A stretch of 64,000 nt of DNA from Stercorarius parasiticus (GCA_013396915.1 VWZL01000320.1:1075048-1139047), one strand, 5' to 3'. Counted from the stretch's first letter, positions 44,786-58,842 are shown. Notes: generated by a model not told the origin, from the letters alone. Numbers and translations: made by a program.

Positions 44786-45706
44786 ATAAAGAGCTGATGA
44801 ACCTCAAGATCTCTAGAATTAAAGTATTGTCCAAAGTGAGCGTAAAAGTAGAAAGGCAGCTTTTAACGCAGCACAGGGTGAAGATGATTTTCAACTCTCA
44901 GTGTAGTTCTTACCCTATATTCCAGTATGAGGAGCTTCAGGCTAATTTAGAAAAAAGGTAAGAATCAAACTGAGGCCTTTCGAAATGATTCTCATAACTG
45001 TCTATAATCTAATAGAGAATGATTCTTAAGTGCATTTTTGAAATCTATCTCTCCATTGCAACTTAATAAGTTTGCATTCCTAATATGGAAAGGTTGGCTT
45101 AAAATTTGCACTGCAACATTCCTATTAAAGGCTCTAAGACTTTACTGTTAATTTCCCAGTGATAAAGTCCTGGCAGACTTTCCCCACAGTACTCGTAATT
45201 TCTGTATCTAACAGGGGAAGCCAAAAATGATAATTGTTTGTGTTTGAAACTCTACAGGCATGCTAGTGCTTTTATTATTTTTTTTTCTTGTGTCATTTGT
45301 CTCTTTTAAATATAATCATAAAAGAAGTTTTGTGTTTGCACATATTTAAAGTGGATATTCTTTTAATGAAATAAGCTCTCAGTGAAGGATGAGGTGTACT
45401 CTATCTTCTTAAAGATCTGTATAAAAGAGTTTTGAACCTTAAGTTTGCAGACCTTTATACGTTGTTTAGTAAATGGATTGCTATGCAGTGGTGGGTTTGC
45501 TTTTCTAGTTGCTTTCTACAGTGTGCTTAGCCTCAGATTAAAAATACACTATTTTAATGGACATGTACTGAAAGCTGGATAACAACTGCAGTTCTGATCA
45601 AACTTAGAAAAAGAAACCCTCATTCCCCTGGAGTTTAATAGCTAGGCGGTGAGGCATCCAGGAATAAAGTCCTTACTAATGTTTACTTTGTTTGGAGCAG
45701 GAACTT

Positions 45707-45806
45707 GAACCTGCTTTTCCCATACTAAGGCTAAGATCAGAGCTGACAGGGTGCAGAAAACACAGCTGTGTGGTACCAAAAATGGAGAGGAGAAGACATT
45801 TAGAAC
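45707..45806 (+). repeat. Diverged direct repeat, copy 2
   Basis: This is the second copy of the unit at 44691-44785, about 1.0 kb downstream. The best-conserved part is CTGACAGGGTGCAGAAA, identical in both copies. Similarity fades on both sides, so the ends are approximate. Confidence 0.7.
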
Positions 45807-46760
45807 TTGCAAACTTTTTGCAGAATTTAAATATCATCCTGAACCTGTGTAAAAGTACGACAACATTACACAGAGCCATTATTTTTTTTTGGATTTAAGT
45901 ATGAACACAGACTTCCTACTGAGATCACACGGTCACCTTTTGGAGATGCTCCACCTTTCCTAAGAGGTTAAATGCCTCTGGGAAGGGAGCTTTGAACTGT
46001 GCCCGGCCCAAGGGAAGATGCTGATCAGCAGCTCTTAAAGACTTTTTAAGTCTTGTAAAGATATTAAATAATCACAGGCTTCTAAAGACATTTCATTTTG
46101 TATAAATAATTAAACAGTCACCAAGCCAAATAAAGCAAGGGAGACTGATTCTATAGCCATGTAGTCTGGGCACTCATCTAGAAGGTAGGGAACCATACAT
46201 CAGTCACTGTGGCAGTGTATATTTAATTATTGATACAGAGTTGGCCAGATGTGACATGGAGGCATTTGCGAAAACACAGTAAAATAAGTTGGTGCTCAGG
46301 GAAGTCATCTTGGATAAGAAAAGCCACGGTTCAGTGCTCCAGACTGAATCGTGTATTTCGTTACAAGCCATGTACATGCTCACCCTGGACGTTATTGGCT
46401 CCTCTGGTCAGTGCATGGAGTTTCTCTGCACAAAAAGCTTTGACAATCTTAGTTGGTCCCAGTGAGGGTCAAGAATAGTTTTGAACTCTCAGAAAAAAAA
46501 CAACCTGAAATTGAAAAAACTTCTCCTGTCCAGCTTTACTATAAGGAACTTTGATGATACATACATATCTCACAGAGTCTTGCCTATAGGCAAAAAACAT
46601 CTTTTCCTTTAAATGTGACATCGCCTCTTATAGTTTGGAGCCATCAGAAGCTTGTGCTATTTCAAGAAAGCGTAGATCGGATCCTGCTTCTATGAACTGC
46701 TTCAGCAATAAAAGAACGATGAGTAGGAGGCATGAGCAGGTCTGAGCAGCTTCCCCCGGT

Positions 46761-46778
46761 ACCAGGGAGTTCCCTGGT
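46761..46778. repeat. Perfect palindrome with 8-bp arms
   Basis: ACCAGGGA, GT, TCCCTGGT is a perfect inverted repeat with a 2-bp centre. It could be a dimeric protein-binding site or chance. No second copy was noticed nearby. Confidence 0.7.
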
Positions 46779-48426
46779 GAACTCCGCACGGTGTTTGCTG
46801 TACGGCATCCACGGGAGCATTCAGACAAGGGCTTAGGGCATGGCTGGAGGCAAGAAGGCAGAAATGGCAGTGCAGTGTACCAAAGCAAATGCTTAAGCAA
46901 AGCAAAAGCAATGTACTGAAGGCAGACTTCAAGCTGAAGATTAAGGGAGTGGAAGGAAAGCTGGGAGCCACTCTCATCTTCCCCGACTTGAGCACAGGGG
47001 ATCTGGCCTTAAATTGTTAACATTTTGTAAAATGAATAACCATAAACATTTATTTTAAAAGCAAGTCAGAGTTGGGTTGCAGAAGACTTGAAAGGAAATG
47101 AAATCACGAAAGCTGCATTAAGATAGTATTATGAATCTGGTTTGCACCCCAGAAAAGTGAGGGAATACTGGCCTCGCTCACCCTCTTTACAAGACCTGGG
47201 GTTAGGAGAGACTGTCAGTCTGGATTTCCAGCCTTGGCTTGGAATTTCCTTGCTTTTTATGGGTTTAAACTAGCTCTATGATGTTATTTTAGCATACTTT
47301 CCATGCCTTAATTTTTAAAGTGGGGTAGTAGCCGTGCTTAGTCCCCTGGGGTTATTGTCCTTGGTAATCTTTACTTTACAGTTACATAAACAGCTGAGAA
47401 TTATAGAAGCTGAGCGACTGTTCAATAAAAAAGAAAATGCCCTCTTAAATTTCACAGGCTCCAAGGCACAAAACATGGACTTGATACTCTCCTGGCAGTC
47501 ACACAGAACTTTAGATATCACTTTATGTTGTTTCCGCTTATGGCAGTTTGTAAGATGTCCCAGCACTGGCAACATACACACATAATTTTGAATATATATG
47601 TATTGCAGAGTAGAGGAATGTATGGCAAGAGAAAGACAGGATTGCAGCTAGCTTATAGGATTTTTACCTCTCTAATAAAATGTATTAAATATGCCAAGAT
47701 ATTTAGAAATAAATATTTGTTCTCTTGCAACTACTCTTGCTGACACTTGGATGCGTTCATTTGCTGCATCCTTGAATCTATAATTTGTCTTTGGTCACCC
47801 ACACCAAATCCTTCTCCCACCTGTACATACCCACTGACACCGCCCTCTTCTGTGCCACTCCCTTGTCACTAAATGCCTTCCTAGTTTCCCACTTTCCAGC
47901 TCACCTCCTACAGATCCCCAATCCAAATGTAGAGAAGGCACTAATATACATGCCACCAAATGTAAGCAGATGTGAAAAATGGCTGAGCTGCCAGTATAGA
48001 CAAGAATCCAACACCCTGGTGCCTGGGGGTTATTTCATAAAGTACATCTGAGATATTCTCGGAGAAAGGAGGTGATAGATGCTACAAATACAATAAATCT
48101 CCAGCAAGGAAAGAGATATTTAAATAAAGGACATTTTAAAAAGCAGGGTATGAACTGCGTATGAATATGTTTAGCCTTCAAATTAGAAGTCTCAAACCAC
48201 GGGGGAATGAAATTAGAAAAAGCTGACGAACAGAAGCAGTCAGTGAGGCAGCCTAATAGGTTTTAAGAGGAACTTAACAACATTTTACGTGTTGTCGTAT
48301 AGCAGGCTTGCCTGACATCGCAAAGGACTGAATTGAGTAGACCAAGAAGTCTCTCCCGGGTCTGCATACCCATAATTTTACAAGGGCATATTTAAACAAT
48401 CTTACCAGTGAAAACAGTGAGGGGAT

Positions 48427-48484
48427 TTTTTTGTGTGTGTTGGTTTTGGTTTTGTTCTTTCGGTGTTGTTTTTTTTTTTTCCCC
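48427..48484. repeat. T/G-rich low-complexity tract ending in poly-T
   Basis: The stretch is almost only T and G (TTTTTTGTGTGTGTTGG…) and ends in a T run followed by CCCC. It is low-complexity sequence with no element recognised. Confidence 0.75.
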
Positions 48485-50595
48485 TCAAAGTTCTCTTGCA
48501 TTTAAAATATGCATTTCTATATTTGAACGAGATTAGTCAGCTGGTATCTCCTATCATGCAGGCTGTAGTGTGGACCAAGTTCCGCACTTTCCCACCACTG
48601 CTTATACAGGCAGGAACAACTCCGACCCTTGCAGGAGCAAAACATGTCCATATATGCAAGTCTCATTTCTCACTCAGTACACTCTCCCACCCTCATTCCC
48701 ATTATCTTCATTGCTAAGAATAGTAATAAATAATTTCACAGTGATAAATTCCATGTGTGACAAATGCGAATGTCACCTAACACAGTGCTAGGAAGTACTC
48801 AGAAACTATGGTGACGGTGGCGTAATAATGTGAACAGAATGGAATACAAACTCCATTTACAGGGTTGTTTTTTTTCTCCCTTAAGATCCAAATTTGAGAG
48901 ACTGAATATAAATTTTAAATTGCTTTTCTCATTGCAATCTAACAAGTCTTTTCTCTATACATTTTTATTACAACCCGTTCTTTTTCTCTTGGAAGAAATG
49001 TAGAATTTATGAAATCACAAAATAATCACTTCCTTCTTAATGTTATTAATTTACATTTATGCTGTCACTGACATGAAATGGTTACAACTCAGGAAGCCAT
49101 AGGTCCATCTGAATACTTGATCAGAAGATACTCATGCATTTGAACCAGTTGACTCATCCTGTCTGATAACTTCTCCCTGTATCTTTATACAAAGTAAGAG
49201 AAGCATTTGATTCAGAAATCAAAGACCAAGTATCTGTCATAGAATGTGCTTTACAGTTCCTCCAGATGTGAGGAAGATCATGAAGATGGTGGGTAAAGAC
49301 AACCAGAAAAATGTTAACGTCCTGTCTAGTGGCCTGAATAAAATTATTTTAAATCCTTCTAGGAAATAGATCTTATCTCTCTCTCTCCACCTCTCCCCAC
49401 TAGTCTACGATTAGGTCATTTTCTTCATTAAATTTCAGTGCTGTGGATGATATTTTGTTGCATTTAGGTATGAAAAATTCATAAATGTAGACAAAGGATA
49501 AGTTTTGAGGCTGGATTGGAAAAAGTGGGTAGGAAAGATGAAGCAGAATGAGACATTCCCCTGGTTTGACTGCACATTTTGAAGACTTCCTGACACTCTA
49601 GAGAATATGACCTGGGGTAAAAAGACTTGCATCAGTAAACATATTGGTCTGAGTTATAGCCACAATATGCTTGGGGAAGTTAGGATACAAATTAGTCCAG
49701 GAACACATGACTTGGGATATATATATGTTACATGGTTAACCGTGGGCTCATTTATGGGGTTTAGCTTGGTCAGCCTAATTATCCACACCAAAAATAACCA
49801 GCTGGGAGTGTAGATTGGAAGGCACGCTTTGCTGCAATTCATACTGGGACTCTTTATAGAGCATATAAGATCAAAAATAATAGGGGAGGTCAGAGTCCAA
49901 ATGCTTTGTGCACAGTTTCTACTGGAGACCAGAGAAGTTTGTCTGCTGCACGTAGTACAGTTTTAGGAAGGAAGTTCATAGCTCTCAAAACAAGTGCTGT
50001 GGGATATGACCCCTGTCCCAAACAGATCAGTGCATAGTCTCTCTCTAAATAGAGACTTGGCTGCGATTGCCAGCTTGGGGATCTATGCTCACTCACGTCC
50101 ACTGAATTGATCTGTTGGTGATGTGCCTTAGGATTGCTAAATTTTAGGATTTTTATGTCAGTGGGGAATATGACTCAGTAAATCCTGGTAAGCTTCATGT
50201 TGGGGTGGGACCTGAAAGTGTAGCCCTTCCCATCACCTATGCTCTGAGTTTTCTGGGGACGAAATTGGACAAATGGTCCAGAACAAGCTCTGGCTAGATG
50301 CTAGATGTGGATAAATCAGTGCACCTGGCTGTACAGGGCAGATTGGGTGATCTTGCTTGGGTGTTCAGAATCAAATTTGATGACTCAGTTGAGTTGCTTT
50401 TTATAGACATTGCTTTAGATGAACAAATCTGAGTCTCATCTGCCACCTCCAGCAGCGTAAGAACCCAGCTGCATGAGTACATTCCAGGAGTCACACATTG
50501 GTCCTGCATGTCTCCAGCTCTGTACCCTTCTCATACTGAATAATAGACAGCAGCAATTGTCTGATTACCACTACTCCCTATGTTTTCTAGAAAGC

Positions 50596-50610
50596 TTTTT
50601 TTTTTTTTTT
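50596..50610. repeat. Poly-T tract
   Basis: A run of about 15 T residues with no retroposon body recognised beside it. Confidence 0.8.
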
Positions 50611-53600
50611 GAAACTAAGAGGATTGTTTATTTATATGTATTTATTTCAATGGATAACTTGTAGAGTTGACAATGGCTAGCTTAGTAAAGTGATGCGTCT
50701 TTTTCACATAAGGAAGGTGACAAACAGTATGTAACTGAAGCATTGGTAGCTGTGGCGAAAATCTCTACTAGAAACCTTTGTGTAATACTTTCAGTTAATA
50801 TAGGATTAAAAGGACCATTTCTATCTATAGATATATGTATAAATATAAACACATTACCTACATGCATCAGTTCATGGGAAGCCTTTCCTCTTGCCCTGGA
50901 GATGAATTTCGATAGGGTAAAAGCGGCAATTTGTCCAGGAGAGGTGTAGTATTCAGGTTCTAAGGCTGCACTTCGCTTTGCTTTTTGTGTAGGCCCCGCT
51001 TTAAATTACACAACGTGGGTTTCTTTGTAATTATTATTTTTGCAAAGATCCAAATCAGCCTAAGGAAAAGGAAAGTTCAGATTAGGTGGCAGGATGCCAA
51101 AGACAAAGCCTTTGTGTTACAGTCCTTGAAAATTCGAGTAGGATTCCCATGATCTCCGAGATCTCTATGAGGGCTCATCACAGCTCTGATTCTTGAAAAA
51201 CAGTGACTTTTAGCTACCAAATTATGCCTCCTTTCCTGTTCACAAAAGTAGCCAACCGGTTTTTCAATGAAAGTTAAGCAGAAATCTGCTTGTAGGGAAT
51301 CACACAGCAGAATACTAATTGATTTAAACAAAGCTGGAATGGGTCTGTTACAGCCCCCTTCATTGGGATATGACATACCTCTGAATCTTGTTTTTATGTT
51401 CTTGTGTTGTGTTTTTTTTCCTCTTCTTCTCTAGCCATCAATTTAATGAGTGTTGACCCTGTCAATACCAATTTCCTCTTCTCAGGCCACCACGTTCAGA
51501 GTTTGGTGGGCATTCAATAGAGATTTACTGTTGACTGGGTAATTTGAGTTCATGTGTGTGGTGAAAAATTAGTGAGGAGAATTACCCAGAAAAGTGGATG
51601 CCATGACAATGCATGTCACCATGGTGTGACCAGCTCTGCTGACATAGGTTTCAAAAGCTCTCCCCCTGTGAAAATGGGGCCTGTTTGCAAATTAATTAGT
51701 TTCTGGCAGCAGCTTGATTGTTGACCCAAAGTTTGTAGAGTGGAAAAACAATCAGATTAGTGTGTTCAATATAAAGGCCCAGCGCAGCACTCAAGTGCAG
51801 TTTGCCAAACTGTTGAAGCCGTGAATAGAGTGAAACAAATTCTTTTTTGAGAAGCCAAGGCAAAGGTTAAGTGTGATGTGACTAGAGCATGCTGGCCGCG
51901 GGGCGGTGGGGGGAGAATTAGAGGTTTCAGCCACACAAAAATAGAGAGCGCTGAGCGAGTTGCATTGAATTTAATGAAATTCACAGCTTCAGACGCAAAA
52001 GTGTTTGGCAATGGTTTAGTCTGTGTTAAAGGGTGAAATAAGATGGCTTTGTTTTAAGAAGTTTTCTTTGTACAGTCATGTGGGATACCAGGGACTGAGC
52101 CTCTAAAGGGTATTAGAGACACTTCCTGAGCCTCTACATTGTTTCTAAGCACCTGCAGACTTTGAGGTTTGTACCAGTTCCTCCCCCTCCCCGCCACACA
52201 CTAACTCCCTTTATCTCTAACATTCAGTCCAAGCCTCCCATTCATCACATCCAACATTTGGGCAGGTTTCTTCTTTTAAATAGTGCTGGTGCCACGACTC
52301 ATGGGGAAACATACTAGAAATCAGCCCTTGCGAACAGATAGACTGGCTAAAACTTGTTATTCAGGTACTGAGACAAAAGTTAGATACCAAAAAATACCCC
52401 AGGCCAGATCTTTAGCTGATAATAAATGAGAATATCCCCAATGCAGCCGAGAAAGATTTGCTGATTTCTATTCACTGCAGTGCTCAGCTCATTTCATTAA
52501 TATGCTTTATTTCTTCAATGGCTGTTTTATATATAAATCTGCCCTTCAACACCCATTTATGGAATACACTGTAATTTATTCCCTTAGACCATTTATTTCC
52601 TTTACATCAAACAACGCCTATATATTTTTTAACTGTTATTTTCCCAGTATGACAAATACAAAGAAGAAAAATGCCAACAAATGTGGAAGAGTTCATGTTC
52701 ATGGACAGTTGATGTAGTCTTCTCTCAAGCCAACGTTTTGGCCCTGTTGGCCTGGATCAGAATACTTGTCAGAAACAGGGGAATGGGAGGACAGAGCAGC
52801 TGAGCTTAAAATATGAAAGGCTCCACCACCACATAGCCACCACCCCATCAAGTATCTGAGGTGCCCAGCACACCCAGCAGAGCTTATGATGTGAGGATAC
52901 AATCCCTTAGTCTGTTCCTACCTCTTTTTCCAATTCTATAAAGTTACAACTGTTAGTCTGCAACTTATACAAACGTTGTGATTTCTTCTTGGTAATGGGG
53001 CTGAACTTAACCCCCTTTACACTAACATTCCTGAACCGTGAATTGCTTGTCCCAAAAGGCATTCAGTGTTGCTTGCAATTAACACAACTGATTGCTCAAA
53101 GCCGGCACCTGATGTGGCACATAGCCAGCTGGAAACATAATTGGTTCCTTAGATGGAGAAACATCCACTTCAGAGTGGAGTTTGTGATGATGGAATTATT
53201 AGTTCAAAGTAAGCCAGGTATGTGAATACCTGGTCTATACATTAAGATCTCGGCTAGCACTAGACACGGGCGAATTAAGTTGCAGACTCAAAGCCTCCCT
53301 TTCTCTCTGTCTCCATAACTTCCCCTTCTCTTTGTTCATGAAATCGTGTAAATTCCAGTCTGAATGCTTGTAAGGCTAAGTAATTGCTTTTGTTCTTTGG
53401 GTTATTTAATTACAAATCTCAGTAGATGACAGGTCCTCTGCACTAAAGGAAGACATCACATTTGCACAGTTACAGAATCCCAACACAAATGTGTGTGGCA
53501 AATCAGTGACTGCAGATTTATTCATGCCCTCTGGGACCTGCACTGCCTTTTCAGCTTAGCATGCAATATGATTTAAATTACAGCTTGTGCAGAGCTGTGC

Positions 53601-56600
53601 CTTGGGATTACACTCCATGTTTCCAACTGTTTATAGTTCAGTGAGCTTTAACCTCTGTGATTTTGAAAATTAAATAATGTCACGGCTGATATCAAACTGA
53701 TGGCTGGTACTAGATTGCTAAATACTGTCTTGTATTAAAAGTCTTTTTACAACAAAGTGGAAACATCGAGGTATTTAAAACACTGATAACACATTCAGGT
53801 AGTTCGAGAGCACAATTCAAAAGTCACACGAGCTAAGAATTGCAAAGCTAATATTAAGCTCCATTCTCAAGGATATCTTCCGACTTCTGTATTTAGCGGA
53901 GTTATGGCTATTGACTTTACTCGAGCAGGACTGGGCCTAACGCGATGCTTTGTGATTAGGTAGTCACACAGAGCATGGGAGATCAAGAAATGTAGATAGA
54001 GCATCTGTTGTAGTTAAATTCAGATTTGTTAATTCCTTGCAGATTTTATACTTTCATTATTTCTGAAATTATATCGAAACAGGCCTTTTGTGCTGTAACT
54101 GTAGGACATCTTAATATCACTGTAACCTTTAAACAGAGCAGGAGAGAAAACACTTAGTTACAAAACTGTATATCAATATGGCATGTAATTTCCCAGCAGA
54201 TCAGTTTTCATCCTTTCCAGGGTTTTAATCGCTACAAAATCTTTTAGTGATTTTTCTTCATTTAGTCCTGCAAACCCGTGTTTTCAGGATAGATGCTTTT
54301 CCAGTCCGTCTTGAGCCACTTCACTGGGTTCCTCCCCAGGTTCCACCAGGCAACACCTGCAAAACAAAAGGGTGAAACAGATGTCACCACCAGCATCATT
54401 TAGCATGTAGAGCCTGATTCATGACACTGTTGTAAAGAAGAGAGAACAGGAAGAGGACAAATGGGAGAGGCAAATGGATACTTATTTTTCATTTGTAAAT
54501 GTAGCATGTTTGACTAAATAACAGAGAAAATAAACAAAGAAGCCCCAAATATCTTATTCACAGAATCACAGTTCTCAGATATGATGGACAGATTAAAAAA
54601 AGAAAAAAAAAAGCTTGACAAATGGTTCCTCATTTGATGCCTTTACATGTTGACAGTGCAATAGATCCTGAACTTCCCATTTTGCTGCATTGACAAAGTG
54701 GCACTTCTTTTTCCCCTTGATCTTTGGGGCACCCTATATTCCTTATCTCAGACTTCAATGCCTAGCTTTTAAGTTGCAGAGTGGTGTCTAAAGTAACCTG
54801 TCCCTTGCTATTATTCCATTGGATTCTGTGGATTTATATCAATCTATCCTTGTTGAATAGCTGGCTGTTAGATTTGACTTTCTAAACACGTAGATAGGTG
54901 CTTTTACATACCATACAGTAAAAAAGACATGGTAAAGTTTACTGAAACATTTAAGATTTGTCAAGGTATAGAGGTATTCACCAGCTAATAGTTGATAGTC
55001 AGAAGCAGTGAATGCCTCAGATGATATGATAGTCTACAGATAAATGACTACATTATTGGAATGTCGTAACACTGCTTTTAAGAATCTCAATCTCTAAAGC
55101 AGCATTGTTGTCTGAAAGTTTCCATGTCCAAAAAGACTGTTGAGAGTAACCCACTAAAACTGAGCTCCCAGTTGGTATGCTTTTTGTAGCTCGTCTTCCT
55201 TCTGTTCTCAGGTCTGTATGACTGGTGGCTATAGGCTGAATGGTTCGCCTGTTGGGAAGGTGAGACGTCTCATAGTGTTATCATGGGCAATTACCTTCTT
55301 CAAAAACAAGGGTTAAACTGTAAATCTTTGAGACTACCACCTCTTGTACAACTTCCAGCAGAATTTGATGTTCCTGAGTACTTAGGGCTGCAACAAGCCT
55401 TCTAAGTAAATGAAGGCAAAATAGTTTCCTTTCTGACTTACCTTTTAAAGTGATAGGCTGGCCTGTGTTTTTGTTAGATTCCTGGATTATGGAAAAGTGT
55501 ATTTCTAACATATGTTTATATATAAAAATTTAATTTCCTTTTGGTAGGTTTGTAAAGATTTCTGTTCAGGTAAGCGCAGCAAGATTTGTGTGAAGATTTT
55601 ATTAGATAAGTCGGTATAAGAAGAAACCAGATAACCTTTCAGGGACAGAGCTTTTTTTACAGATGATCGTTCAGAAAAACAGAAGAAAAGTTATTTTAAA
55701 GACTGGATGACATATTTTTCCCATTCACTTAACAGCTCTTATGAAATATTTGAAAGCAATCATTGATAATACATTATCTGTGAATATGGACATGTATCTG
55801 AGGATTGGTTGTTTATTGATTCTTTTACTGCCGTTTGAGCAAAATTCAATACCCAAAAGTGTTCCATTGATGTCAGTGAGATTAATCATATTTCCTGAGC
55901 TCTATGATAACATTTGACACACTGTAAAATCTGACAGTCACAGGGCACAGCTCTCTCTACTTACTTACCCACCCCTTTGGTCTCTGTTTCCTATTCTGTT
56001 TCGCTAAAGGGAATTCCACTAAAGGCACAAAAAGCTTCATGAGAGGGAAAGGTGCAAAACCTTCCTATGAGATATTTAACATGGACTAGTGAGTCATCAG
56101 CTTTTTTCACAAGATTGTGTAAATGGGTTGTCATTCTTAATACTCGATTCTGCTCCATATTTGACATACTTTCAGTTTTAATTTTTTTTGTCAGACCTGT
56201 CAGTAGAAAGCATTCTTCAAAAAATGTTCCACTGTTTCCCATTTATTACAGGACCTATATTTTTTACTGCATTTCATACTCTTATTACTTTTTAAATACT
56301 TATGCTAAACTTCCTGTTAATTCCTCTCCCTGCTGTTTATGTATTGCAAGCATGTGTGCTGCAAATTCCTCCCTCACCACTTTTAAAAAATGCTAAAATT
56401 TTGAGTCTGATACAATGTTACTCCAAGAAGGTTTTCATTCTTAAAAGTCACAGTAATTACATCAAATATTTCTGAAATGCTGGCAGTGAATAAAAAAAAA
56501 AGGAGGCTTTCCTTGTACAGAATAAAAGTATATGCTAATTAAACAGAGTTTGAGAAGAACAACTTTCTGACAGAGCCATGCAAAAGGTAACGTTGCAAGA

Positions 56601-58794
56601 TTTTTCTATCATCTCAAGCAACTTCATGGCTTTCATCACACCTGTGCTATTAAATACTTTGTCTTTTCTTTTTTTTTAATGAGCAGAACTGAGTTTCACA
56701 TCCTCAATAAACTACTACGTTATTTCAGTTGCTACAAATCCTGTTAATACCTAATGTTGACTGAAGCCAAATTAAGTTGGAATCGCATATTACGCTCATG
56801 TGACTACTGAAAGAGGCTGTCATAACTGATGCTATCACTGTGAATACCTCAGGTTGTGCTGAGGGGTTTTGCTTCCGCCTGCAGATGCCTTACTGCATTT
56901 TATATTGCTGTGCTACACTGACAGATCAGTTAAAACCAGTCATTCACCCAGCCCTTTTTTCAGTCTTTGCTGCCATCCCTCATTAATCTTACTTTAATGG
57001 ATTTTGTGTCAAGTTGCTTTACACTAGCTGTAAAAGTTAATTATAACAACAAAACCTTTTTCATAGTTTGACAAAATGACCTCAGTTTTGGGGCCAAATC
57101 TAAAGGTTTTAACAAAGAAATGGAATTACAGGAGATTGGATAGGTTAGGAAATTGCTACAGGAGTGTTCTCTGCCGGATCGCTCCATGGGAACTGGCTCG
57201 GACTGATGATCATTTCCCGATGAATGAACATCCCTCATTGAGACTTGAGATGATGGCAGAGTCCTGTCCAGTTTTTTGACATGATGTCAGTGAGGAGCTT
57301 GTTTTTACACAAGCCCTTCCACACACTTTAAATGGAACCTGGCAGTACAAAATCTGGAATTTTTTCTTCCTGTTTTCAAAATAGATGATTTTTGACACAA
57401 AGGCCATATTTGTTCACATATTTGTTCACGTTCTGTTGTAGGCAGAAAAAAGTAATATATGTGTGGACAAATGCTTCTGCTGGAGTCAGGGTTGTGCACT
57501 GTATGGAGCTGACGGAGAAATCTTAGGTCTCAGGAAATATAGGTCTCAGGAGATATGCGGAGGCTAAAGGCAGACTTGTCAAGCCACTGTTGTTCAGTTT
57601 GGGGTTTCGTGCTTTTGCCAATCATGCTGCTGTAGGCTGTCCCACTTTCCCTACAGTGGAATGTGTTTGCCTTGTTAATCCCCAGCTATTCCTCACACTC
57701 AGCCAGGGCCTTGTGTCCAGAGTTTGGCTGATGGTGCTGCTGCAGCATGCTCTCTCCGCCTTCAGGACACGCTCTTGCACCCTCGAATTTCCAAGTTGCA
57801 AAGAGGAAAATTATTCCACCAAGACATAATCACACATCTCTCAGCATTCTGGAAGACCTGAGAAAATCATATTAGTGGAGAGGAACAGGTTTGGTCTCTG
57901 AGTCTTGGGTCATCTGCCATAAACTGCTTGGGCATCTCCAGGGACTTGTGCTCCACCTGTGAATATTCAGAGCTTACGCAGGCCCATAGCATGAGTCTGA
58001 TTGCCAAAAGTGTGTAACACCCCAAATCAGAAACTTCTTTGTCTTCCATGCTTCACTTGCTCCCCTTATACATCACTTCTTGACACAAAGACTGTGATAT
58101 TTAGTTTTTGTCACTCATCCAGAGCTCTAAAAATCTAGGTTACACAGTTAAGGCACAGGCTTTCTAGTGTTTTTATTTCCAAGCATCAATGTCAAAAACT
58201 TCAGATAAATGACCGAGAGAGGAAGAAACAGGCTCTTAGCTGGAACTCTCGTTAGCTTTTTCTGAGGAGAGGTTAAGAAATGCGGAAAATTGAGATTAAA
58301 GTATTCCTAAATGGAGAATATGCTGCAAGCCTTACTTTCTCTTCTGTGAAGGACACTGGTTTTCTCAGTTGCCCGATTCTTCTTTCTGAGGGACAAGTAA
58401 ATCAGTTTAAAATTAATTGTGTTGATAGATATACAACACCTTAAAACATAGTGAGCAATGGAAAAGAGGTGTTAATTTTGGTTGTTGTTCTGTAAAGAGA
58501 TAATAATCACCTCTTTTAAATTAAATAGGGTGGGTAGATCATAAGCATTGTTTTGTGAGAAATCTAATTTACGTTGAGAATTAAGCTATAATTTTACTGA
58601 ACTTTTGCATTCACTTTTCTTCACCATATAATTAGTCATTACAGGGAATGAAAACTATTGTTGTCTCTTTGGAACAAAGGCTTCAGAAACTGATAATTGC
58701 ATCAGAGATCAACATTTTATTCCTTCTCCTTCCTGCGTGAGCTAAAATGTTGCTCCCAAGAAATATTCATACCGAATCATGCCTCTAAGGCAGC

Positions 58795-58842
58795 GGGGGA
58801 GAAAGAGCTCTGGGGGCAGGGGGAGAAAGAGCTCTGGGGGCA
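58795..58842. repeat. Perfect tandem duplication of a 24-bp G-rich unit
   Basis: Two identical back-to-back copies start with GGGGG, contain AGAAAGAGCTCT, and end GGGGGCA. The four G5 runs make a long-loop G-quadruplex conceivable on the + strand. It lies about 170 bp before the GC-rich patch. Confidence 0.9.
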
